Source: Prolixibacteraceae bacterium (GTDB lineage: Bacteria; Bacteroidota; Bacteroidia; Bacteroidales; Prolixibacteraceae). From it: DNA of 12,396 nucleotides. A program made the position numbers and the translations under genes. Shown here piece after piece: positions 6,341-12,396 of this stretch. The DNA lies in contig JAFGGF010000427.1 in the NCBI GenBank assembly GCA_016930735.1, forward strand, positions 1-12,396, in the 5' to 3' direction. A model generated the notes under the pieces. It saw only the letters and a list, made by a program, of their open reading frames with translations, was not told the origin of the DNA and made no database searches. Every line of letters begins with the position of its first letter. The first letter of the stretch is position 1.

Positions 6341-7345
6341 ATGAAACGCATAAAACGCTTTTTACTGATTGTCCTGGTTTTGCTTATTGCCGGTTACCTT
6401 TTAGGTCCTAAACCTCCAAAACCTGAGCTAAATAATGACCTGCCTGTTATTCAGGGAAGTTTAAGTACCCTTGAAAGCAACATTCAAAAGAAGGAATCGC
6501 TGGAGCAAATTAAACCAGATAATGAAGCCAGGATTATTTGGGCAAACGACAGCCTTCAGGAACGTACCGACTATTGTTTATTATACCTGCATGGATTTTC
6601 AGCATCGTATTACGAAGGTTATCCGGTAAATGTTGAATTTGCCAGACGGTATGGTTGTAATGCTTATTTCCCAAGGCTGGCATCTCATGGGCTTATTACT
6701 GAAGATGCGTTGATCGATATGACCCCTGACCGATTATGGGAGGATTCAAAGGAAGCACTTCTGGTTGCACGAACATTAGGCAAAAAAGTTGTGATTATGA
6801 GCACTTCAACCGGTGGCACTTTGGCTTTAAAACTGGCGGCTGAGTTCCCTGAATATGTGGAAGGGCTGATTTTATATTCACCCAACATTCGAATCAATAA
6901 CGGGGCTGCTTTTTTGCTTTCAGGGCCTTGGGGGCTTCAGATTGCCCGGAAAGTGTATGACAGCAAATACAGGATTACAAATGAAGATTTTGAATCGAAA
7001 GACTGTCAGTACTGGTATTGTAAATACAGGTTGGAAGCGGTGGTTTATTTGCAGCAATTGATTGATGCAACAATGAAAACAGAAGTTTATAAAAGAGTCA
7101 CTTCCCCTGTTTTCCTGGGTTATTATTATAAAGATGAAGAACATCAGGATGAGGTAGTCAAAGTGGATGCAATGTTGGATATGTTCGAAAAACTAGGTAC
7201 TTCTCCAGACCGGAAAGTAAAACAGGCATTTCCAGAAGCAGGTGAGCATGTTATTGCCTGTGAATTAACTTCAGGGGCTTTGGAAGAAGTGAAAAAAGCC
7301 ACCTTCATTTTTGCTGAAAATGTATTGAACATGAAACCATTATAA
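6341..7345 (+). CDS. Membrane-anchored alpha/beta hydrolase
   Basis: A 334-residue serine hydrolase of the alpha/beta fold. Residues 1-22 form a basic start (MKRIKR) and one hydrophobic helix (7-21), an uncleaved anchor or signal, so the catalytic domain is probably periplasmic. LYLHGFSASY (81-90) is the oxyanion-hole strand-turn. The nucleophile elbow is STSTGG (154-159), with Ser156 as likely nucleophile and Ser154 in place of the usual first Gly. The region FLGYYYKDEEHQDEVV (258-273) should carry the acid, with Asp265 as candidate. GEHVIA (301-306) gives the catalytic His303. LYSPNIRINN (178-187) follows the core strand, as in esterases and lysophospholipases of this fold. The substrate is unknown: an ester of a lipid or short acyl group is plausible. 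The next gene starts 6 bases past the stop, which suggests one operon. Confidence 0.85.
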   Translation: MKRIKRFLLIVLVLLIAGYLLGPKPPKPELNNDLPVIQGSLSTLESNIQKKESLEQIKPDNEARIIWANDSLQERTDYCLLYLHGFSASYYEGYPVNVEFARRYGCNAYFPRLASHGLITEDALIDMTPDRLWEDSKEALLVARTLGKKVVIMSTSTGGTLALKLAAEFPEYVEGLILYSPNIRINNGAAFLLSGPWGLQIARKVYDSKYRITNEDFESKDCQYWYCKYRLEAVVYLQQLIDATMKTEVYKRVTSPVFLGYYYKDEEHQDEVVKVDAMLDMFEKLGTSPDRKVKQAFPEAGEHVIACELTSGALEEVKKATFIFAENVLNMKPL

Positions 7346-7351
7346 ATTTTA

Positions 7352-7810
7352 ATGCGAAAGCTGATCCCTTTTATTCTGTTTTTTGTTTTTGCCGGTTCTC
7401 TGATTTTTCTTGTTACCGCATCGCCTTTACTGACTGTTGATCTGTCAGCGAATAATTCATTTCCTCTTGGAACTTTGATAACCTGGATGGGAATTACTGC
7501 CTTACCTTCGTTTATTTATTTTGCTTTTCCAACAATCCGGAAATCAAAAACCAGGACAAGTAAAATTTATAAATGGGTATTTCTTTGCCTGATATTTATT
7601 TCTGCTTTATGGGGTTTTACAGGATTAGGTCTTGCCGGAAACTGGGCTTTTACTTTTTCTGATTCTGCAGTTGGTTTTCGTGGTGGAATTGAAGCAGGGA
7701 ACTGGTTTTGGATGTTCACTTTTATTTTAGTGGCCTTACCTTTTATAACCATATTAATATTTTTTATTCACATGTTGATTTTATACCTGATTTCAAAAAG
7801 AAGAAGTTAG
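7352..7810 (+). CDS. Four-helix membrane protein of unknown function
   Basis: A 152-residue integral membrane protein with hydrophobic segments at about 5-25, 39-60, 74-96 and 117-147. The first could be read as a signal peptide, but no cleavage site is convincing and the pattern looks like a true helix. A basic loop (RKSKTRTSK, 63-71) should be cytosolic, and the loop 97-116 (NWAFTFSDSAVGFRGG) should be periplasmic. The C terminus is KRRS. I do not recognise a family or a catalytic motif. The start is 6 bases past the hydrolase stop with no clear ribosome binding site, which fits translational coupling. The pairing suggests that both act on the same envelope process, but this is inference. 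A hairpin 51 bases downstream (7862-7893) may end the pair. Confidence 0.78.
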   Translation: MRKLIPFILFFVFAGSLIFLVTASPLLTVDLSANNSFPLGTLITWMGITALPSFIYFAFPTIRKSKTRTSKIYKWVFLCLIFISALWGFTGLGLAGNWAFTFSDSAVGFRGGIEAGNWFWMFTFILVALPFITILIFFIHMLILYLISKRRS

Positions 7811-7861
7811 CTGATTATTTAAATTCAATAGATAAGGTGTTAAATTTCAATTATCAGAACT

Positions 7862-7893
7862 GAATTTTTGTATAATGCTTCATATAAAAATTC
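7862..7893. repeat. AT-rich 12-bp inverted repeat (hairpin)
   Basis: GAATTTTTGTAT (7862-7873) and ATATAAAAATTC (7882-7893) pair over 12 positions, eleven Watson-Crick plus one G-T wobble, around an 8-base loop. It sits 51 bases after the stop of the four-helix protein and about 120 bases before the cytochrome operon, in a 205-base gap with no other visible gene. It may be a weak terminator for the 6341-7810 pair (a short T run follows at 7898-7901) or a binding site upstream of the oxidase genes. Confidence 0.4.
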
Positions 7894-8015
7894 CATGTTT
7901 TAATTATTGGAAATCTTCAATTTTAAAATGGCATTAGTTCAAAATTATTTCATCTTTCTTGCTTTAATCCCTTAAATTGCGTAATATGTAAATCTGAAAT
8001 CAAACTGGCCTTTAT

Positions 8016-9428
8016 ATGGATTTTCCGTTATACCACCTCGATTTTATGGGCGACCGGATGCTGATCGCTATAATTGCCATCCTCCATGTTATAATTAACC
8101 ACGGATTGGCAGTAGGATTTATACCTCTCGTAACTTTCCTGGAATTCAGGGGTTATCAAAAAAGTAAGGAATCGGAAACTGCTGGGAAAATCTGGGATGA
8201 AACTGCACGCAAACTGATGTTTACCGGATTTATTATAACAACCACTGTGGGTGCATTAACCGGTGTTGGAATCTGGTTTGCTGCTTCACTTGCCAATCCT
8301 GCTTCAATCGGGAGCCTGATACGGATTTTTTATTTTGCCTGGTTTACCGAATGGATCATTTTTGTATTGGAAGTGGTTTTTATCATGATCTATTTCCTGA
8401 CCTGGAAACGATCAGGCGAATCGCCTCAGAAAAAGAAAAAACATATCCTTTTCGGAGTTTTCCTGAGTGTTTTTTCCTGGCTTACCATGGCTATAATTGT
8501 AGGTATCCTTGGTTTTATGATGGACCCGGGAAGCTGGATAGAAAATAAAACATTATTCAGTGGATTTGCCAACCCGATTTATTTTCCACAGTTAATTTTC
8601 CGTACTCCGGTAGCTATGATGATGGGAGGTTGTTTTGCCCTTATGGTAACAGCTTACATCCTTAAACGTGGAAATAACGAGCGAAATAGTATTATAAGGC
8701 ATATTTCACTTTGGATATTAAACTGGACTCCGGTTGCTGCCATAGGTGCTTATATTTATTATTTCTTTATTCCTGGACTGATGTTGGGAAATCTGCCGGT
8801 AGCGTTGGCAACTCAGAAGTTTCAATCGTGGTACGATTCGCTTCTGATAGTAATTCTTGTTGCAGTTATTGTTGGTTTAGGAGTTAGTATTCTGGGGGCA
8901 ATTATTCCCAAAAGGCTTCCAAAACATTTGCTGTTTATTCCGGTAATTATTTCCATTTTATTCATGGGGACTTTTGAGCGGCTACGTGAATTTGTCAGGA
9001 AACCGTATGTAATTGGCAATTATATGTATGCGAATGGTATCCTTGTTGAAGAATATCCTTTGTATCAGCAATCGGGATTGCTAAAAAATACCCCTTATTC
9101 TGATATTGAAGAAATAACCGACGAGAATAAGTACAGGGCAGGACAGGATATTTTTAACTTTACCTGCAGCCGATGCCATACCACACATGGCGTCAATTCT
9201 GTCGTTGTAAAATTTGAAAAAATGTATGGTGATTCAACATTTAATACTGAATCTCTGAAAACCTATATAAGGAATATGCACAATGTGCGTATTTATATGC
9301 CGCCTTTCCCGGGCAGTGAAAAAGAACTGGATGCACTTGCCGTTTTTATCAAACAACAACAGGTTACTCCAATTCCAATTGAAGGTCCCCAAACCGATGG
9401 TATTAATATAAAAGAAGTAAAATATTAA
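8016..9428 (+). CDS. Cytochrome bd-superfamily (CydA-like) subunit with C-terminal cytochrome c
   Basis: A 470-residue membrane haem protein. By eye it follows E. coli CydA: LHVIINHGLAVGF (23-35) corresponds to the helix with active-site His19 (here His24); FTEWIIFVLEVVF (110-122) to the Glu99/Glu107 helix (Glu112, Glu119); GFMMDPGS (166-173) to the conserved GWMQNP turn; and EFVRKPYVIG (325-334) to EYGRQPWAIG with Glu445 (here Glu325). At the His186 position it has Phe195/Arg196, so the low-spin b558 His appears to be missing. There is no long quinol loop. After the last CydA-like motif the chain runs into a cytochrome c domain with CSRCH (384-388, His388 haem ligand) and MPPF (Met428, likely sixth ligand), which must be periplasmic. 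Probable role: the oxygen-reducing subunit of an enzyme fed by cytochrome c. Reduction of another small molecule is not excluded. The next gene starts 10 bases downstream. Confidence 0.8.
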   Translation: MDFPLYHLDFMGDRMLIAIIAILHVIINHGLAVGFIPLVTFLEFRGYQKSKESETAGKIWDETARKLMFTGFIITTTVGALTGVGIWFAASLANPASIGSLIRIFYFAWFTEWIIFVLEVVFIMIYFLTWKRSGESPQKKKKHILFGVFLSVFSWLTMAIIVGILGFMMDPGSWIENKTLFSGFANPIYFPQLIFRTPVAMMMGGCFALMVTAYILKRGNNERNSIIRHISLWILNWTPVAAIGAYIYYFFIPGLMLGNLPVALATQKFQSWYDSLLIVILVAVIVGLGVSILGAIIPKRLPKHLLFIPVIISILFMGTFERLREFVRKPYVIGNYMYANGILVEEYPLYQQSGLLKNTPYSDIEEITDENKYRAGQDIFNFTCSRCHTTHGVNSVVVKFEKMYGDSTFNTESLKTYIRNMHNVRIYMPPFPGSEKELDALAVFIKQQQVTPIPIEGPQTDGINIKEVKY

Positions 9429-9438
9429 ACCTGGAATA

Positions 9439-10767
9439 ATGATGTATAATTTACTTATTCAGATGCCTGTCCCGAAAGATATACCATTACCCTTACCTAT
9501 GCCGGAATGGATTCTGGTGGTTATCCTGATTTTTTCTTTCCTGCTTCATATCTTATTTATTAACCTGATGATGGGAGGGAGCATCCTTACATTCTGGTAT
9601 GAATTGAAAGGGATAAAAGAAAAAAAATACGATACTTTTGCGCTGGAAATAGCAAAAACCGTTACTGTAAATAAAAGCCTGGCAGTAGTGCTTGGTGTTG
9701 CCCCTTTGTTATCAATCAATGTATTATATACCATATATTTTTATTCAGCCAATGCTCTTACCGGAAATATGTGGATTTCCATTGTACCCTGGGTAGCTGC
9801 TGCCTTTCTAATTGTATATTTACATAAATATACCTGGGATAAACTTAGTTCGAATAAAGCCCTGCATCTTAGTATTTTAGCGATCGGTGTTTTAAGTTTC
9901 CTGTTAATTCCTTTTATTTTTCTGACTAATATAAACCTGATGCTTTTTCCGGAAGAGTGGGGGAATGTTAAAGGATTTACTGAAGCATTAACTCTTCCAA
10001 ATGTTTTCCCGCGTTATTTTCATTTTATTACAGCCTCATTAGCTATTACCGGTTTGTTCCTGGCAGTCTATTTCGGAAGGAAAGGTTTTCGTAATGAAGG
10101 TGTTGTAAACGAAATTGGTAAGCCAGTAATTGTCCGTAATATGTTGAATATTGTATTTGCAGCTACCTTGCTTCAGTTTATTATTGGCCCGCTTTTGTTT
10201 ATTACCCTGCCGGGAAAAGGTGTTAGCTGGGGCCTGTTTTGGGTAATCCTTGCCGGAGTAGCAGTCGCTGTATTTATTTTAATAATCCTTTGGAAATATT
10301 TGGGTCAGGCAGAGTTTATTACCGGTAAAATTGTTAACAAACTGATCATTGCTTTTACGGTCCTTTTCATTTGTATGGGTACCGGAAGGCATATTTACCG
10401 TGAGAATGCCCTGAAAACTCATAAACAAATGATGGCTGAGAGGACAAAAATGCATTGGGAAATGGTTGCAAAAGCTCATGAAGGACTTTTAATTCCTGAA
10501 GAGATTAAAGCAGAACTATCGCCAGGAGAACAGCTTTTTCAAAATAATTGCGCTGTTTGCCATGCAGCAACAACAAGGTTGGTTGGGCCCTCTATGGCCG
10601 AAGCATCTCAGATTTATCAAAATGATATAGAAGGACTAAAAAGCTGGATTAAAAAACCGGGACGTAAACGGATGGATTATCCTGCAATGACCGGTTTTCC
10701 ACAACTTTCAAATGAACAATTAAACGATATTGCTACATTTGTGGTTAATAAAGAATGGGGAAATTAA
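9439..10767 (+). CDS. Second CydA-like membrane subunit with C-terminal cytochrome c
   Basis: A 442-residue membrane protein that looks like a divergent paralogue of the preceding subunit. LLHILFINLMMGG (35-47, His37) matches its first His helix. FPRYFHFITASLAITGLF (190-207) matches E. coli CydA around KFVHTVASGYVTG, placing His195 at the b558 ligand His186, which the first subunit lacks. The acidic pair is absent from the corresponding helix (111-131), and the Glu445 motif is replaced by MGTGRHIYREN (313-323), where His318 could be a ligand. Helices continue to about residue 312. A monohaem cytochrome c domain follows with CAVCH (371-375) and a possible Met ligand in DYPAMTGF (Met417). Likely role: haem-b and haem-c electron-entry subunit beside the 8016-9428 product. 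Two adjacent ATGs (9439, 9442) are possible starts, with GGAA just upstream. It is not a CydB. Membership of the bd superfamily is less certain than for subunit I. Confidence 0.72.
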   Translation: MMYNLLIQMPVPKDIPLPLPMPEWILVVILIFSFLLHILFINLMMGGSILTFWYELKGIKEKKYDTFALEIAKTVTVNKSLAVVLGVAPLLSINVLYTIYFYSANALTGNMWISIVPWVAAAFLIVYLHKYTWDKLSSNKALHLSILAIGVLSFLLIPFIFLTNINLMLFPEEWGNVKGFTEALTLPNVFPRYFHFITASLAITGLFLAVYFGRKGFRNEGVVNEIGKPVIVRNMLNIVFAATLLQFIIGPLLFITLPGKGVSWGLFWVILAGVAVAVFILIILWKYLGQAEFITGKIVNKLIIAFTVLFICMGTGRHIYRENALKTHKQMMAERTKMHWEMVAKAHEGLLIPEEIKAELSPGEQLFQNNCAVCHAATTRLVGPSMAEASQIYQNDIEGLKSWIKKPGRKRMDYPAMTGFPQLSNEQLNDIATFVVNKEWGN

Positions 10768-10776
10768 CACTTGAAA

Positions 10777-12306
10777 TTATTCTACTTCAATATCAGAATA
10801 TATTTCCTGTACTATTTTAGTCACCGTCCTGAAATCAATTTTTCCTGTACTCATCATGGGAAGCTCTTCAATAACAATAAAATGTTTAGGCAAAGCTATG
10901 TTAGGTAAATCCTTACTTAGTTTTTTCAGAATATCAGTTTTATCGATTTCTTTAGTTACGGTTGCTATTATTGTTGCACCTTTTACTTCGTCGGCAATAT
11001 CAACAACACAACATTTTACATCTTCGGGAAGGTGCTCTTCCAATGTATTCTCAACTTTAACAAGTGATACCATTTCTCCGCCGATTTTTACAAACCTTTT
11101 AAAACGGCCGGCATGCCAGAGGTAACCATCTTCGTCGAAATATCCCATGTCGCCGGTATCGTACCAACCATCTTTTAAAACAGCATCAGTAAGTTCCTGA
11201 TCGCCGTAATAACCCTTCATAACAAGGTCGCCTTTAACCTTTATTTTTCCAACTTCCCTGAGATTGCATTCTTCTCCGGTTTCAAAATTTTCAATCCTGA
11301 CCTCAACATTTGGTATTACTTTACCTATACTGCCAGGCCTGTTAAATTCGGGATTGTTTACCGATACCACTGGTGAAGTTTCAGTCGCACCATATCCTTC
11401 AAGAAGCGTAACCCCATGTTTGTTCATCCAGCCTTCCCTTAAAGCATCGGGGCATTTATCGGCACCGGCAACCATTAACCTGAGTGATTTAAAATCACCG
11501 GGTTCCGATTTCTGAAGATACCCCCAGAAAAAGCTTGGTGTTCCAACCATAATCGTTGGTTTTTCATCGCGGGCAATGTTGCTTATTGTTTGAAAATCAA
11601 GCGGATTCGCATATGTAACCATCGTCATTCCATGATAAAATGAAACCCACAGGTTAACAGTCAATCCAAAAATATGGAAGAAAACAAGGTTTGCAAGTAA
11701 AATATCATCTGGCCCGATGTTTACATAATCACTGAAGTTTTTAATATTTGATGCCAAATTTTTATGGCTGAGCTGTACAACTTTCGGGTCTTTTTCACTG
11801 CCACTTGTAAACAGGATTGCCGCTGTATCGTTTTCATCACCTTTATGAATGCTGCCCAGAAGAATATTGGTTGGCAATTTCGATTTTAAAGCTGCCCCAA
11901 GTTTGTCTGTTGTAGTAACACTTTTCATTATATCTTCAATCAGTACCATCCCTTCAACAATCGGGCAGTTTATTTTTTCAAGTAATGCTCTAGATGTAAT
12001 TACAGTTGTAAACCCGCATTTTTCCTGTGCATACTTAATATTTTTTTCAGCTCCGGTTGAATAATTGATCATTACCGGTATCCTTCCGCTCATTAATGCT
12101 CCAACCGAAGCTAAAGCACACCCTGCAGAAGTAGGAATCATAATCCCTATAAATCCTTTGTCATATTTTCTAAATTTTTTTGCCAGGATTAAAGCTCCAA
12201 TTAAAGCCCTGGAATATGGAACATTACTTTTGGTGGTTTTATCAATAATGGCCATTTTTTTTGAGAACTTCTTGGCATTGCGGACAAATTGCTGGTGCAG
12301 TAACAT
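10777..12306 (-). CDS. AMP-forming acyl ligase, Aas/acyl-ACP synthetase type
   Basis: A 509-residue enzyme of the ANL (adenylate-forming) superfamily. It should activate a fatty acid as acyl-AMP and pass it to acyl carrier protein or CoA. Motifs: phosphate loop LFTSGSEKDPKVVQLSH (165-181), EGYGATETSP (303-312), YDTGDMG (382-388), hinge and acyl-ligase signature GRFKRFVKIGGEMVSL (400-415), and catalytic Lys489 in STGKID (486-491). The GGEMVS stretch is typical of the ligase half of Aas (2-acylglycerophosphoethanolamine acyltransferase/acyl-ACP synthetase). The acyltransferase half of E. coli Aas is missing, so this is a stand-alone ligase, as in AasC-like enzymes. The phosphate loop lacks two usual glycines (EK for EG, PKV for PKG). 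There are no membrane helices, so it is cytosolic or peripheral. It converges on the cytochrome operon with 9 bp between stops. Probable job: recycling fatty acids into phospholipid. Exact acceptor unknown. Confidence 0.85.
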   Translation of the reverse strand: MLLHQQFVRNAKKFSKKMAIIDKTTKSNVPYSRALIGALILAKKFRKYDKGFIGIMIPTSAGCALASVGALMSGRIPVMINYSTGAEKNIKYAQEKCGFTTVITSRALLEKINCPIVEGMVLIEDIMKSVTTTDKLGAALKSKLPTNILLGSIHKGDENDTAAILFTSGSEKDPKVVQLSHKNLASNIKNFSDYVNIGPDDILLANLVFFHIFGLTVNLWVSFYHGMTMVTYANPLDFQTISNIARDEKPTIMVGTPSFFWGYLQKSEPGDFKSLRLMVAGADKCPDALREGWMNKHGVTLLEGYGATETSPVVSVNNPEFNRPGSIGKVIPNVEVRIENFETGEECNLREVGKIKVKGDLVMKGYYGDQELTDAVLKDGWYDTGDMGYFDEDGYLWHAGRFKRFVKIGGEMVSLVKVENTLEEHLPEDVKCCVVDIADEVKGATIIATVTKEIDKTDILKKLSKDLPNIALPKHFIVIEELPMMSTGKIDFRTVTKIVQEIYSDIEVE

Positions 12307-12396
12307 ATTTTTTTCGATTTAGTTAGTATATTAATTTTGAATAAGGCAATATAAAAAATAAATATAATTCTGATATATGATTCTTAGCATCCTGTA
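12307..12396. other. AT-rich upstream region of the acyl ligase gene
   Basis: These 90 bases lie upstream of the minus-strand ligase start and run to the window edge. They are very AT-rich and should hold its promoter, but I found no match to TAnnTTTG on the minus strand. No coding frame is evident. Confidence 0.4.

Noticed and set aside
8016..10767. Ordinary quinol-oxidising cydAB
   Set aside because: The second gene is not CydB-like, the first lacks the His186 ligand and quinol loop, and both carry CxxCH cytochrome c domains that standard CydA and CydB do not have.
8016..10767. A haem-copper oxidase or nitric oxide reductase
   Set aside because: The characteristic set of histidines (the metal-site HPEVY-type and His-His motifs) is not present in either protein, whereas CydA-type motifs are.
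10856..12322. Plus-strand open frames of 70-90 codons opposite the acyl ligase gene
   Set aside because: They mirror a complete AMP-forming ligase with all core motifs; none has coding character of its own.
1..12396. CRISPR array, insertion sequence, prophage or integrative element
   Set aside because: No regularly spaced repeats, transposase or integrase genes, terminal inverted repeats or attachment-site duplications were seen.

Overview
This is an AT-rich chromosomal segment of a Bacteroidota bacterium, most likely from the Bacteroidales/Marinilabiliales side. The grounds are Bacteroidota-typical families (a DUF4293 protein, small Gly-rich and CWIIYWVK-type membrane proteins), few clear Shine-Dalgarno sites, candidate -7 boxes of the TAnnTTTG type, and a Bacteroidota-style AddA helicase-nuclease. 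No tRNA, rRNA, CRISPR array, transposase or phage gene is visible, and the layout looks like ordinary chromosome.

Left part (1-2388): a probable gene 3' end at the left edge, a strong hairpin terminator (234-268), then three small membrane-protein genes on the minus strand (373-675, 1048-1491, 1818-2261) separated by long AT-rich gaps. The 676-1047 gap holds a GC-rich island and a possible 28-codon ORF. The 1492-1817 gap holds a plus-strand terminator-like hairpin that belongs to no visible gene.

Middle (2389-7810): a minus-strand pair, a short secreted protein (5670-6203) followed 14 bp later by a 1088-residue AddA/RecB-type helicase-nuclease (2389-5655). Divergent from it is a plus-strand pair: a membrane-anchored alpha/beta hydrolase (6341-7345) and a four-helix membrane protein (7352-7810).

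Right part (8016-12306): the most interesting locus is a two-gene plus-strand operon (8016-9428, 9439-10767). Both products look like relatives of cytochrome bd oxidase subunit I (CydA), and each ends in a monohaem cytochrome c domain (CSRCH and CAVCH). Read by eye against E. coli CydA, subunit I keeps the active-site His, the acidic pair and the E-x-x-R-x-P-x-x-I-G motif but lacks the His186 ligand and any quinol loop. Subunit II keeps the N-terminal His and a His186-like residue but lacks the acidic pair. The two paralogues appear to have divided the CydA haem sites between them, and the c domains suggest electrons arrive through cytochrome c rather than quinol. No cydB, cydX or cydCD is present here. 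Only 9 bp beyond the operon, a convergent gene encodes an Aas/acyl-ACP-synthetase-type AMP-forming ligase (10777-12306).
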